From contig OX457027.1 in assembly GCA_949752745.1 (NCBI GenBank), positions 58,594,053-58,658,052 of the forward strand: a DNA stretch of 64,000 nt, written 5' to 3'. A program made the translations under genes and the position numbers. Positions within the stretch are counted from its first letter, which is position 1, and each line of letters starts with the position of its first letter. This DNA is from Protula sp. h YS-2021. Its lineage: Eukaryota > Annelida > Polychaeta > Sabellida > Serpulidae. The notes beneath the pieces were generated by a model. The model searched no databases, had not been told where the DNA came from, and saw only the letters and a list, made by a program, of their open reading frames with translations. Positions 13,375 through 26,400 of the stretch are shown here, piece after piece.

Positions 13375-13690
13375 AAAAAAAAAAGAAATATGACAATTAT
13401 TCGAAAATGACGAATGTGAAAGAGCCAGAAAAAAACGAGCATTTTGCCTAGGAAAATTATTTACCCTAAAAAAACTAGTAAACGAGAGCAATTTTTAACT
13501 TTAAAGTTCCTTTACTCTTCACAGTATAGAGTAAAAAAAAAGAAATATGACAATTATTCGAAAATGATGAATATGAAAAAGACCAAAAAAAGCTAGAGTA
13601 TATACCTAGGAAAATTATTTACCCTAAAAAAACTAGTAAACGAGAGCAATTTTTCACTTTAAAGTTCTTTACTCTTCACAGTATAGAGTC
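13375..13690. repeat. Tandem duplication of ~158 bp
   Basis: Two adjacent copies share an A-rich start, the block GAAATATGACAATTATTCG, a middle block reading ACCCTAAAAAAACTAGTAAA and an end reading CTTCACAGTATAGAGT. A few substitutions separate them. Confidence 0.85.
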
Positions 13691-13931
13691 GAAAATGGAT
13701 CACTGGTTTTATCAAAGACAATCACATGTCACATCCAACTTAAAAAAAAATTAAACAAATTAATGAAATTAAATTGTAAATTAAATTTCTGAGAATCAGA
13801 CATATTTCAGTAGCGCATTATTTTAGCACATACTCTACAAAAAACTTCCTATATTTTTTTTGATTTCACAACCGATTGGTCAGTCAGATCAAATGAGAAT
13901 AACGACAAAATGCTGAGTGGGAAAAAATACA

Positions 13932-15920
13932 ATTTTTGTGATATTTTAGCAATACAAGAAAATACCAGTGTCATTTTCAGTACAGTGGCACAGTACACAC
14001 TTTCACATATATCTTTTTTCTTTGAATAAATTATGCAAATAGAAAATTGACTGTTTGTTTGACCTTTTCACACAACGTGTAAAATCAGTTCCACAACTGA
14101 TCTGCATACCAGCAACTTCATTTAGTGAAACACTGAAAAAATATTTTATTGTAGCGGTTTCTGTGCGTGACCGTGCTCTGAAGCAGTCTCTTCTCTGATC
14201 GGCGTCTCTTGCTGCGATGGCATGCGACCCAGTGGTCATAAGGATAGCCACCATGTTAAAATTTCGTAATTCTGTAACTCTCTGCCTTAAATAAGTCTTA
14301 TCTAATAAGTCTTATTTGGCATTTGGTGTGTGCGTTGTTGTATATTGCAGTAAATCCATATGTATAAACAACTATGTTATAAAGAATGGAAATTTACATC
14401 TACGTAGTGCAGAGATATTACTGAACGCGAAGTTAAATACTTTATACGGAGTTGTGCATTTAGTGTCGGAACTATTTATGTTTTGTTTAGGAACTTACTT
14501 TGTGTAGACATGAAGTACTAAGAGTTGGCAACTTAACTAATTCAGAATCGTGGGTCTTCGGTATTTGAAATTAGAATCTATCCCTTTTGACTGCTTTAAC
14601 AGATATTGACGTTCCAAGGAACAAGACCGATTTTCGCTACCTTGTAGCGATGAATTTACTCAAGACGTTGTTGGCGGAGGTTTTCTTTACTATTGGCTGC
14701 CTAAAATCTCCTTATTGCCTTTGCGGCGTCTCAGATGCAAAGGTTGGTTTGAGGTCAATTGCGTTCCGGTCAATAGCAACAAAGAAATGAATGTAAATAG
14801 TAGCATTTTAAATATTCAAAGCTATTCTCGCTTTCTGCATTATGGCTCAGTAATGTTTGCTGATATAATGTGATCTTACTGATGTTTGCCAATTAAGTTT
14901 CTTGCACACATAGCTTGGTGTTGCATTGATTCAGTTCTGTATGATGGCACTGTGTTAATGCGAGACATGGAGCGTCTCTGCCATTCAAATGCCAATAGTT
15001 TATTGACAGTGAGAGAATTTCGGCTGTAATTTATGTAACGAAACTAGACTGGCACAGATTGGAAGTTTCAATTAATTTTCTTACTGGCACAGATTGGAAG
15101 TTTCAGTTTTCTTTCCGAATGCAGTTCTTAACCAAGATAACTGAGCAGAGTGCTTTGTTGATTATATTGCAAGCAGATCAGTTACCACTGGTCTCTTACT
15201 TTTTGTGAAACTTGACCAAAATATTGATAGCGCTATAGTGCTCTCAAAGCTATAATCAGCGTTATTGATGTACATTTGCTTACTTTTAAACTTAAGTGCC
15301 TTTGTTGATGTGTTGGCTTTTATCCGGTACCATTTACATACCATAACTATCATAAAAACTTTTGCCTTGCCTGACCAGCCTCGATGGCCTAGTGATTAGA
15401 GTTTCCGCCTCGAGACTGGAAGATCGTGGGTTCAAACCCCGGTCCGGTCATACCTAAGACTTTAAAATTGGTACTCCTCCTTGCTACCTTGTGAGGCACT
15501 CCACATGTAAGGGTTAGAAGGAGGGCTGGAATGCCCCATTTCAGTATAATGTGGCAGGGGGATCCCGATATGAACTTAGCACTTGAAAGGGATCTAAAGA
15601 ACAATACAATACTTTGTTGGTGTGTTGGCTTATAGCCTGTACCATTTACAGTGGTTTCTTAAGTTAGAGACTACGGAAGGCGTCGCTCTGAAAGAGTCAG
15701 CTTTATCTGACTGATCTGACTTTTTTTAGGTCAATAATGTGTTTAATTTTATATCAACGGTTTAAGATTAGGTAGGATATGATTTTATTTTGAAGCTTGC
15801 AACCGTGGAGGTTGAATTGCGTTCGAGAGTACATTGATATGCTTCATGGCTAACAATAGAAACTATTTTCGAAATATTATTGTTTCTCAAATACATTTTG
15901 GTTCGGCGCTATTGTCTTTC
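13932..15920. repeat. Diverged partial copy of the 3.94-kb unit
   Basis: The order of blocks follows the array unit from about unit position 430 to 2300, with far more substitutions and small indels than between copies B, C and D. It lacks the truncated SINE found in B-D and carries its own SINE at 15376-15611. It is an older relative of the array. Confidence 0.82.
15376..15611 (+). mobile_element. tRNA-derived SINE
   Basis: Same family as 4738-4980. The A box reads TGGCCTAGTGA and the B box GGGTTCAAACC, followed by the same body and an AATACA-type tail. The flanking unit sequence is repeated on both sides over about 45 bp, longer than a normal target-site duplication. Confidence 0.85.
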
Positions 15921-16077
15921 GCTCTAATAGTTTCTGAAGACGATTGTAGAAAAACTGACAAAATGGCGGCACGTTTTGTGCCCGTTTTGACCCATTTTAA
16001 GAATGCTACTCCTACAGTTTTACTCAAATCGTTTAGATGTTACGCATTGATGTTCCCTAGGGTTTCGCCTACCAGGC

Positions 16078-16111
<34 letters not shown>

Positions 16112-17240
16112 TTTTTTTTTTTTTTTTTGCGGTTTGCCAAAAACTGCCGAAATGGCGGAACTTTTGAAGTTTGGCAAAAGCTGTAATAAATGGTAGTAAA
16201 TAACTGAATTGTTAAACCATTCATTTCTCTCTTAGTCTTTTTCAAATAGTTATAAAATTTTAATCCAAGTTTCTTTGGTGCTTCTCCACCTGGACTTTTT
16301 TCGGAAATGACAAAAAAAAAGCGGAAATGGTGGAATTATTGAAATTTTGTAAAATTGTGTAAGTGTCGGTGAATCGTCAAAACCCAACCTCTAAAAGTTA
16401 CTTTGAGAAATAAGTTCTTCATTTTTTGGCCTAACAGTATTCGTTTCAGAGTTGTTCTCTCTTTCCTTGTTTGGTAACCCGGCTGGTCATGTCCTTGGAC
16501 ATGCTTGTTTGTATTTTTGTCACAGAAACAACAAGATGAAGCAGAGCTCCGTCGCAATAATTTTAAAGATATACTGGGCATTTTTTTTAGAATGCAACCT
16601 ATCTGGTGCAGTAGCAACGATAATAAAAGAATATCTATGAGCAACAGTGGAACCGTTTTAATTTGAGCGGATTTTAAAGATTAGAATATAATTTTTGATA
16701 CTGAACGTTTAATTTCTTAGCGAACTTCAGTTTGTGGACACCAGAGCACTTCATTGAAAATCGAATAATTTCTTGGTTTTGTCTGTTCAGACACGGGAGA
16801 AAATGGTAAGATTATGTTTTAATGGAAACAAGAGCAGACACTCCCCAGAACATAAGATATGGAAAAAGAACAATGAGCTGCTGCTCGATTCTGAGCTTAT
16901 AGTAGCTTTGATAATTAATGTGACAGGTTTGAGTCATATTTTCCGAAGTATTGACTGCAGTCACATACGTGTGTTCATAAAATAGCTAACTGTACAGTAC
17001 TAGTATAGTACTAGTTTCACGGGTAAAAGCGCCTCGATTAAACGTTTGGGCTTTGTTGAGATCATACCAGCCTTAGCTGGATAGGCGCGAACTGCTACTA
17101 ATTCGCAGTGGCTACAATGGTAGCTTTGCCAATGTGCTTTTTTTTTTCTTTCTTGTCATTGATATTATCTCATAAGATGTCAAGGAAAAATTACAGTTTA
17201 CTAAAAAAATAGGAATTTCAGATTATTCTTTCTTTACATT
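15921..17240. other. No gene recognised; simple repeats
   Basis: It holds an (ATT)n tract followed by poly-T at 16078-16128, and two degenerate copies of a segment containing GAAATGGCGGAA-like words (about 16145-16200 and 16290-16365). A short open frame at 16773-16985 is not convincing. Confidence 0.6.
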
Positions 17241-17462
17241 TTCCCCCTGTGTGGTGGGGGGAATCTTAAGAATACACCCACTGCGTTCTGTTCCGTGCAT
17301 GGCGTAAGAGGCGACTAATCGGAATTTCTTTCTTTCCAACTCTCTTTTTACTATTTCTTCATTCTTCCTTCTTTTTTCCCACTTGTTTCTTTAGCAAGTG
17401 CGTCCTAATATACCCGCCGAAGTTGGTGAACGGGACGTCAAACATCAAACAAGCAAACAAAG
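17241..17462 (+). mobile_element. SINE-like repeat with (CAAA)n-type tail
   Basis: It shares its whole layout with 38948-39172: a CCCCCTGTG start, a pyrimidine-rich middle, the words CAAGTGCGTCCTAATATA and GTTGGTGAACGGGACGT, and a CAAA-rich tail. No clear polymerase III boxes were found. Confidence 0.72.
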
Positions 17463-17955
17463 ACACAAACATACGGTATCCTAAAAATATACAACGCATT
17501 CCTTAATATGGAAGAGCAACCTAAATTCAGTCTATACTGATGTGTCCCATGGCCTGTCTAGGCAATAGTTAATTACGATCAAGCACAGCTGAGTCCTAAA
17601 AATGCCACCAAAATATGCGGTCCTCAAAATTGTCCCTGGCTAATATTCATTGGCATTACAAACTTACTATGCATAGACACAATATCGAAGATTTTCAAAC
17701 TTTCAAACAAGCATAAAACCGCTTGTCTAAAATGCAGTTTTGTTAGTTAGGAACATTTTTCTTCAGGCACACTTTCTAGCATTTTTATATCGGACAGAAC
17801 TTAAACCGAAAGCACTTTCAAAAGCGAAACTTTTCAAATTTTAAAAAGCAGCAAAGCAATCGTAAGCTCACAGGCAGCTGTTTAATAAAAGCTATATATT
17901 ATTTTTATTATTGTTTTGCTTGTTTAGCCTTTCGTATTTGCTTTGTTTCTGTTAG

Positions 17956-18031
17956 GTCCTGCGCAGAGGCACAGCGAAGCACGACCTCCGCGGTGGCCAT
18001 TCCGGAGCTCTCCGAACGCAACAGCACAGAA
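17956..18031 (+). CDS. Candidate upstream exon, possibly PRMT6 5' exon
   Basis: A GC-rich 76-bp block in AT-rich surroundings has a strong pyrimidine-rich acceptor ending in GTTAG and a good donor GTGAGT. One frame is open throughout (25 codons including VAIPELSERNSTE) and leaves phase 0 at the donor. Joined to the candidate exon at 34785-34829 and the first PRMT6 exon, the frame stays open for about 61 codons. No start codon was found. It could be a 5' untranslated exon, a coding exon of an upstream isoform, or chance. Confidence 0.4.
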
Positions 18032-19490
18032 GTGAGTAATCTGATCCATTACTTTAAATAAAGAGGGAGTCATGATTTTTATTGTTGCATGTGTAACGGT
18101 ATAAACCCCGCATCCTCAGAAAAAAAACAAAGGAAACAAAAAAAAACATGGAAATCGTAATCTATAACCTTTGTAAGTTACATTTTATTACAGAAATGTA
18201 AAATCGACTGGTGCTTTTGTCAACATTTTGTCAACATTTGCTTACTTAACATAAAATATTTATTTTTAATTTATCAGATATTTTCCAGACAGACGCAAAG
18301 ATAAGTAACTTTTGTATGATTTGTAGCTTCTTGTTTTAAAGTAATTGGAAGGCAGCTTTACAAATATGTGTTGAAACACGTTGAAGTCTAACATTAATGT
18401 GTGAGTGTTTCACTTTTTGTCTTTGCTCCCGCTTTCACTTTGACTTTTGTTGCTGTAAACTCACTTTATTAACCACTAATAGACGCGGGTAAACTTCATA
18501 TTTTTTTTTAAAATTTTATTTAGGGGGGGGGGGGGTGGGGGGGGGAAGGTGGGGCTTGGAGGTGGGGCTTTGGAGTCTTGAACGTGGGTTAATTTAATTC
18601 TGTAACGCGCGTTTGCATGCTTTACTAAGCTGGTGTTAGTCTTTGGAAGGTTTTTTTATTATTTATATATCACGAAAAATCGCTTTAAATTTTTCTATTT
18701 TTTTTTATTTTGTCGTGTATTATATTGTTTGTGTTATCGTAAGTTTCGGCATCAAAACTTTTCAAATAAAAAATAAAAAACCTACCAACGCTTCGCTTCT
18801 TTTCTCTATCTGTACTTTATATTGAAGTACCATCTCTAACTCGTAAAAATTTTGCTTTGCTATGTCGTATTTTTGTCGATTTCATTTTCTTACAGTGACG
18901 TAATTTCAGTATAGAGAAAAATAATAATATCGCAATGATTTGTCAATAATCAAGTCTTAGAGATGGTGCAGTGATAGTGTCCACTCCTATTAAACAAATG
19001 AAAAAAAAACTGATTTCACATGTACCATTTTGTCTGTGTTAAAATTCGCGAAAAGCTTCACAATATTCAGTAACGTATTGAATTATGGAGTAGGCACTAT
19101 TCTTCTGGGTGCAAAAAAAATCTGATTGAAACTCCCGACCCCAAGGTGTGAAAATTTTTAAAAATATAGGTTTATGTAGTTAATATCTTTTCGTTCGGTT
19201 GTAGGAAATCCAGTGATTTGTTAAATTTGACGACTAAAACAGTATGTTTCAATCAGGTATTTGCCTGCATGCAGAATTTTCTGAAAACATGTTATTTCTT
19301 GCGGCTAGATGCCATTTTGATAAAAAAAATCCCTATTTTTTATGTCAAAAAGCCCTTTGTTTTATTATTTTATTATTGTATGTTGCAAAATTGTTCTGGA
19401 ATAACCGCAAGGTAGTGAAATGTTTTCCAATCTCTTTTTTCGCTATCCCATCTCAGCTCTGGGAATTTCATAGAACGTCGAGTGTTGTTC
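18032..19490. other. No gene recognised
   Basis: AT-rich sequence with one long G run broken by a single T (18523-18545). Open frames near 18643 and 19218-19510 match no family I recognise. Confidence 0.55.
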
Positions 19491-19496
19491 GGATCA

Positions 19497-19690
19497 AAGT
19501 ACGACCCTAGAACCCTGCATTGTACAAGAGCGGCCAATTCTGCCTTCTACGCGGTGCCATTGCGCCCGGAGCACTTCTTGAGAATTTGTGCGCGGGGAAG
19601 TAAGGAAAGCTCGCTCGCACTAACCATGGGTTTGGGAGGATTGATTTCGGGGAAGCAACATTGCTGATAAGGTGTCTCCAACCCACTCTA
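19497..19690 (+). repeat. Dispersed repeat, partner of 34420-34620
   Basis: This stretch matches the reverse complement of about 34420-34620. Shared words include GAAGCAACATTGCTGA followed by AAGGTGT. Identity by eye is roughly 65-70%. The family is unknown to me. Confidence 0.65.
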
Positions 19691-19966
19691 GCGCCGGACT
19701 CGGTGATGACTCATGGTGACCAACTGTAATTACTTACACAGTTCAGAGTGCAAATATGGGTGTTACAACATCAGAAACAATTCAAACCAAGGCAACAATA
19801 GCCTTGTTTTTCCGTATATATTTAAGATGCTTTTGAGTAGCCATCCAGTATACTGTCGCGAAAAACATGTAGTTCCTCATTTTTGGCACCCGGTTCAGGA
19901 AACGATGACACACTTGTGGATCTATTTGTTTTCTATACCTGGCTTCATCGGTCTAATCCAGTGAAC

Positions 19967-20244
19967 AGTCGGTCGATCTGTCGGTCGGTCTGTCGGTCTG
20001 TCATCAAGAGCTTGCTAACACAATAACTTAAAAACTGCTGCAAGGATTTGAATGAAACTTGGTATGTACCTTCTATGGGAACAAACACAGATTGATGTTG
20101 TGAATGGGCCAGATTCGTTCAAGGAAAATGGACCAGCTGGACTTAGAAAATTTCAGCTCTTGATTCACTATTGATGGCCGTGTTTAACTGATGGGGGGGG
20201 GGGGGCTGTGGGGAATATGTGGGCTACGCACACTGCTCTAGTTT
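19967..20244 (+). repeat. GTCTGTC-box dispersed repeat
   Basis: It starts with a (GTCG/GTCT)n run, then reads ACTTAAAAACTGCTGCAAGG and ends in CACTGCTCTAGTTT. Close relatives are at 53621-53921 and, inverted, 57623-58792. A run of 13 G lies at 20193-20205. Confidence 0.82.
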
Positions 20245-20245
20245 G

Positions 20246-21394
20246 ATATGAAATTTTATAATTTTCGCTCTGTACCATTTTGTATCACGACCTTATAAGA
20301 TTACATTCCGGGCATTTTTGAGCTCGACAGAATATCTCAAACATATGTGAAATGCAAACTCCTATGAGCATAGTATTGTTCATTACTTTTGTGACTGTAA
20401 TTAAAGTTAAATGCTATTTAAAAAAAAAAATTACAATTTTTGTGCCATTTTTGTGCTTTAATGTTTGATTAGGAATATTTAATTCTGAAGTGCCTACCGA
20501 GCCAAGAATTTTAACTGTTACTTGTTTATTTTAGACGTAAATAAATAATTTAGAAAAGCCATTAACCACAATTCGAAATTTTGAGCAAACGAGTACGCTA
20601 AAATATGCTTGTCTGTCGTCTGTATGTTCAGTGGTGCGTTAGACAACAATTCTGAATTATTCAGATATTTACTGGAATATTTTTGATATTTGTAATGCCA
20701 TGAAAAAACAGTAAAATGAATGGGCAAAAACTTAAACTGTTTTTACCTTTCGGTTTATTAAACATTAAGACTTTGGTTGACGTTGTTTTTACATTGGGCA
20801 ATTTGGGAGAATCGTAAATTTAAAATATATATATCTTTTCGCTTTCTGGGTTCCAGTGTCAAGTTTTGGTGGGTTCGAATTTAAGTTAAAAATGGTTATT
20901 TCCTGAATGATCCTCAGTCAGGCTAGCTTTTGTAATTTCGTAGGAAATTCACTGAAATGTTGAGGAATTGGTAAATTAAAAAAGAGAGATTACATGTTAC
21001 AAATGAAACATTGCATTTTGACTTTTAAAATGCTAATGTTCCAAGTCCAGTCTCTTAACTTTAATTTTGGAGTTTCCTACACTGTTTTCTATCGAGTCTA
21101 AATTTCTCCAATCCAAACTAGCGCAAAGTTATAAATATTCAGATTAAAATTTTTAAAATGCTGTAGAAGTAGTTTAGAAGTTGAAAGTGAGAGCTGTTAT
21201 ATTTTCTAACTGTTCAGGGCTTGAACTTCTAAAGACAATTTAGCTGACGTATATTCTTAGTTTAACGCGATTTAGAACTAAGCGGACGAGGTTCGGTTTT
21301 TATATCGCAATTTTTTATATCTGGTGTGCGAACTTTGCAAAACGTTATTGGCAATTAATGCTAAAAATCCACAACGTAAATTCACAAGATGCTT
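20246..21394. other. No gene recognised
   Basis: AT-rich sequence without clear repeats or convincing coding potential on either strand. Confidence 0.5.
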
Positions 21395-22120
21395 AGGCTA
21401 CATGCTGATATTCGCATCCTTAGGCTGAAGACTGTATACGCGTGCTTGCGTCACTAGGCTATATGCTGATATTCGTATCCTTAGGCTGAAGACTGTATAC
21501 GCGTGCTTGCGTCACTAGGCTATATGCTGATATTCGCATCCTTAGGCTGAAGACTGTATACTCGTACTTACGTCACTAGGCTATATGCTGATATTCGCAT
21601 CCTTAGGCTGAAGACTGTACTTACGTCACTAGGCTATATGCTGATATTCGCATCCTTAGGCTGAAGACTGTATACGCGTGCTTACGTCACTAGGCTATAT
21701 GCTGATATTCGCATCCTTAGGCTGAAGACTGTATACTCGTGCTTGCGTCACTAGGCTATATGCTGATATTCGCATCCTTAGGCTGAAGACTGTATACTCG
21801 TACTTACGTCACTAGGCTATATGCTGATATTCGCATCCTTAGGCTGAAGACTGTATACGCGTGCTTGCGTCACTAGGCTATATGCTGATATTCGCATCCT
21901 TAGGCTGAAGACTGTATACTCGTGCTTACGTCACTAGGCTATATGCTGATATTCGCATCCTTAGGCTGAGGACTATATACTCGTGCTTACGTCACTAGGC
22001 TATATGCTGATATTCGCATCCTTAGGCTGAAGACTGTATACTCGTGCTTGCGTCACTAGGCTATATGCTGATATTCGCATCCTTAGGCTGAAGACTGTAT
22101 ACTCGTGCTTACGTCACGAG
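21395..22120. repeat. 61-bp minisatellite, about 12 copies
   Basis: The word AGGCTATATGCTGATATTCG recurs every 61 bp with few changes; one copy is shortened near 21610-21630. Each unit contains two related halves of about 27 and 34 bp, both starting AGGCT. Confidence 0.93.
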
Positions 22121-22390
22121 GCTGCATGCGGATGCCTGCGTCCTTAGGATGTATACTGATCACTGCTTCCTTAGTCTGTGTGCTCAGACTGTAGACTTAT
22201 GCTCTCGTCCTGAGACTGTGGACTGATGCTTGCGTCCGTAGACTGTATGCCCATGCTTACGTCATTAGGGTGTGTGCACATGCTTGCGTGCTCAGACTGT
22301 AGACTGAGGCTGGCGTCGTCAGGCTACATGGTGACACCTTCTCCCTCGCCCTGTACACTGTACACTGGTGCTTACTTCACTAGCCTGATT
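22121..22390. repeat. Degenerate ~30-bp repeats beside the minisatellite
   Basis: Blocks such as AGACTGTAGACT followed by GCTTGCGTC recur at about 30-bp spacing with heavy divergence. They resemble single halves of the 61-bp unit. Confidence 0.75.
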
Positions 22391-23075
22391 ACAGATTCTT
22401 CCTACAAATCCGTTCTGTTGAAATTTGACAGCGGTGTTCCCCTCAAGCTTCTGCGTCAGGCTTGTATTCTATGTGGTGATTTTATCACAAGTGGCCAAAA
22501 TATTGGCAAAAAAAGGTAAAATTGCAATTGCACTGTGTGCTGCTTCTTATGGGCCTTCATCAGTTAACGCCCACTTGCCCCGATAGCTTTCTTGGTGAGC
22601 TACCAGTGTGATAATCATGAGGCCTTGCGTCCAATCCACGCTGAAGGCAATTTTTTCATTGTCTTCGTTTATCGATTTTATAAGCAGTATTTGTAGTTCT
22701 GCCTCCCATAGAAGCAGTGGTTTGCGTTGTCGCCTGCAAGGCAAGAGGTTGTGAGTTCAATTTATTTTTTCTGTGTGTTTTGCTTGCCTGCTATATTTTG
22801 GGTGTTGATCTGGGACACTCTGCATACAGTTATTCCTTCGACAAAGGAAGACCATATATTAGTGCTGCGACGTGCCATTATTTTTGTGGTTTTCCTTTCT
22901 AATTGTCTTTTTTCAAGTCATAACAGATGTGAAATGATGAATTTTAAAAAAGTAAGTATTACTATTGTGAGCAACAGTAGCAATAATAATAATAATAACT
23001 GTAGTAATCATAATAACATAAAGAACAGCAATAATAATAATAATGATAATAATAATAATAATAATAACAGGTTAT
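22390..23075 (+). repeat. Mosaic dispersed repeat with trinucleotide tail
   Basis: It is collinear with about 30040-30510: the words CTGCGTCAGGCTTGTATT, a GAGGCC block, TTGCTTGCCTGCTATATT, CGACGTGCCATTATTTTT and ATGAATTTTAA recur in the same order. Both copies end in a trinucleotide tract, here (AAT)n with interruptions at about 22980-23070. The tail suggests retroposition. Confidence 0.75.
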
Positions 23076-23109
23076 CAGTGAAACTGATGAATGTTCCCCG
23101 CCACGAAAT

Positions 23110-25298
23110 ATGGTCGAATCGAAAACTAATGATAACTTCAACTTCAATATATATATTTTCACTGTATCAACAATCAAAAGCCAGGATTGAATAGCGGCTG
23201 AGACATCGCGTGCACAAAGTTGCACTGTAGGCAGAATTACTAAAACATTGCCTATTTTCAACAAGTCGCCATTTCGCCATTTTTGGTCGAATCGAAAAAT
23301 AATGCGACGTCGTACAACTTCAATATATATATTTTCTCTGTAGGAACAATCAGAAGCCTGCCAAGGTTGAATAGCGGCTGAGATATCGCGTGCACAAAGT
23401 TGCACTGTAGGCAACGGCAATACTAAAACATTGCCTATTTTCAACAAGTCGCCATTTTGTCATTTTTTGCTCGAATCGAAAAATAATGCAACGTCGCACG
23501 ACTTCAATATATATATTTTCACTGCAGGAACAATCAAAAGCCAAGGTTGAACAGCGGCTGAGATATTGCGTGCACAAAGTTGCACTGTAGGCAACAGAAA
23601 TATTAAAACATGGCCTATTTTCAACAAGTCGCCATTTCGCCATTTTTTGGTCGAATCGAAAAATAATCCGACGTCGCACGACTTTATATATATATATTCA
23701 CTGTAGGAACAATCGAAAGGCAAGGTTGAAAAGCGGCTGAGATATCGCGTGCACAAAGTTGCACTGTAGCCAACAGAAATATTACAACATTGCCTATTTT
23801 CACAAAGTCGCCATTTCGCCATATTTTGGTCGAATCGAAAAATAATGCGACGTCGCACAATTTCAATATATATATCTTCACTGTAGCAACAATCAGAAGC
23901 CAGTGTTGAATAGCGGCTGAGATATCGAGTGCTCAAAGTTGCACTGTAGGCAACAGAAATATTAAAACATTGCCCATTTTCAACAAGTCGCCATTCGCCA
24001 ATTTTGGTCGAATCGAAAAATAATGCGACGTCGCACAACTTCAATATATATATTTTCACTGTAGCAACAATCAAACGCCAGGGTTGGATAGCGGCTGAGA
24101 TATCGCGTGCATAAAATTGCATTGTGGGCAACAGAAATATTAAAACATGGCCTATTTTCAACAAGTCGCCATTTCGCATTTTTTGGTCGAATTGAAAAAT
24201 AATGCAACGTCGCACAGTTTCAGTATATATATTTTCACTGTAGCAACAATCAAAAGCCAGGGTTGAATAGCTGCTGAGATATTGCGTGTGCAAAGTTGTA
24301 CTGTAGGCAACAGAAATATTAAAACATTGCCTATTTTCAACAAGTCGCCATTTCGCCATTTTTTGGTCGAATCGAAAAATAATGCAACGTCGCACGTCTT
24401 CAATATATATATATTCACTGTAACAACAATCAAAGGCCAGGGTTGAATATCGGCTGAGATATTGCGTGTGCAAAGTTGCACTGTAGGCAACAGAAATATT
24501 AAAACATTGCCTATTTTCAACAAGTCGCCATTTCGCCATTTTTTGGTCGAATCGAAAAATAATGCAACGTCGCACAGTTTCAGTATATATATTTTCACTG
24601 TAGCAACAATCAAAAGCCAGGGTTGAATAGCTGCTGAGATATCGCGTGCGCAAAGTTGTACTGTAGGCAAGAGAAATATTAAAACATTGCCTATTTTCAA
24701 CAAGTCGCCATTTCGCATTTTTTGGTCGAATTGAAAAATAATGCAACGTCGCACAGTTTCAGTATATATATTTTCACTGTAGCAACAATCAAAAGCCAGG
24801 GTTGAATAGCTGCTGAGATATCGCGTGCGCAAAGTTGTACTGTAGGCAAGAGAAATATTAAAACATTGCCTATTTTCAACAAGTCGCCATTTCGCATTTT
24901 TTGGTCGAATTGAAAAATAATGCAACGTCGCACAGTTTCAGTATATATATTTTCACTGTAGCAACAATCAAAAGCCAGGGTTGAATAGCTGCTGAGATAT
25001 TGCGTGTGCAAAGTTGTACTGTAGGCAACAGAAATATTAAAACATTGCCTATTTTCAACAAGTCGCCATTTCGCCATTTTTTGGTCGAATCGAAAAATAA
25101 TGCAACGTCGCACGTCTTCAATATATATATATTCACTGTAACAACAATCAAAGGCCAGGGTTGAATATCGGCTGAGATATTGCGTGTGCAAAGTTGCACT
25201 GTAGGCAACAGAAATATTAAAACATTGCCTATTTTCAACAAGTCGCCATTTCGCCATTTTTTGGTCGAATCGAAAAATAATGCAACGTCGCACGTCTT

Positions 25299-25385
<87 letters not shown>

Positions 25386-25890
25386 CTGTAGCAACAATCA
25401 AAAGCCAGGGTTGAATAGCTGCTGAGATATTGCGTGCGCAAAGTTGTACTGTAGGCAACAGAAATATTAAAACATTGCCTATTTTCAACAAGTCGCCATT
25501 TCGCCATTTTTTGGTCGAATCGAAAAATAATGCAACGTCGCACGTCTTCAATATATATATATTCACTGTAACAACAATCAAAAGCCAGGGTGAATAGCTG
25601 CTGAGATATCGCGTGCACAAAGTTGCACAGTAGGCAACAGAAATATTAAAACATTGCCTATTTTCAACAAGTCGCCATTTCGCCATTTTTTGGTCGAATC
25701 GAAAAATAATGCGACGTCGCACGACTTCAATATATATATATTTTCATTGTAACAACGATCAAAGGCCAGTGTTGAATAGCTGCTGAGATATCGCGTGCAC
25801 AAAGTAGCACTGGAGGCAACAGAAATATTAAAACATTGCCTATTTTCGACAAGTCGCCATTTCACCATTTTTTGGTCGAATCGAAAAATT
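23110..25890. repeat. ~180-bp satellite array, about 15 copies
   Basis: The block GGTCGAATCGAAAAATAATG recurs about every 179-184 bp. Each unit also has CGACGTCGCAC, a short (TA)n stretch, a GCTGAGATATCGCGTG block and CCTATTTTCAACAAGTCGCC. Because the period is close to a multiple of three, long open frames of up to 428 codons appear on the minus strand; they are by-products of the repeat. Confidence 0.95.
25301..25382. repeat. (AT)41 microsatellite inside the satellite
   Basis: In one satellite unit the usual short TA stretch is expanded to a pure 82-bp AT run. The neighbouring units keep only 8-14 bp of TA at the same place. Confidence 0.97.
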
Positions 25891-26385
25891 GGACTGATAA
25901 TCACGAGGCCGTGGGTTGAAGTTCTGGCGAAGGTGAATTTTTACATTGTCCTGCGTCATCATTTTTCAAGGCAATATTTATAGTTCTGCCTCTCATAGAA
26001 GTAGTTGTGTCCGTTGTCGCCTGCGAAGCAAGAGGTTGTGAGTTCAAGTCCCAGTCAGGGATCAATTCATTTTCTTTTGTATGTTCTTGCTTGCCAGCTG
26101 CATCTTGAGTAGGTGCTTAATAATATGTAATAAGTATAAATGGTGTTGTAGTATTTTTGGTGTCGTTTCAGCAAAACGGTAAAAACTAGCTAAATAAACG
26201 AACAGCTTTGTGAGAAACAAACAAAAGCGTTCATCCCACAGATCCTGACCGATTACTTTTGAAAGCAAGTGTTGCTCATGAGGCCCTTCTACCCAATGTA
26301 AATTTTCGCAAAATTGATCGGTTCCTCCTTTTACCATTGTAATGTCTTCGCTGTTACGGTTGGGCACAATGTCCACGGACGTTCT
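25889..26385 (+). repeat. Mosaic dispersed repeat
   Basis: It is collinear with 30596-31027, sharing AGAGGTTGTGAGTTCA, TCCCACAGATCCTG, a GATCGGTTCCTCCTTTTACC-like block and GGGCACAATGT. A fragment of the same end lies at about 41640-41705. Part of it also resembles 22690-22760. Confidence 0.75.
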
Positions 26386-26400
26386 TGCTGGACTTGTTGG

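Noticed and set aside
16789..16803. 15-bp micro-exon between TGTTCAG and GTAAGA
   Set aside because: Splice-like signals are present, but so short an exon cannot be supported without transcripts, and its phase does not give a start for the candidate exon at 17956.
16773..16985. Harbinger-like transposase fragment (IDCSHIRV)
   Set aside because: Only one short word resembles the family; the rest of the frame and its surroundings show no support.
23460..24746. 428-codon minus-strand open frame and similar 255-341-codon frames
   Set aside because: They lie wholly in the 180-bp satellite. The period is close to a multiple of three, so one stop-free phase stays open by repetition, and the peptide is itself repeated. 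No start, domain or splice context supports a gene.
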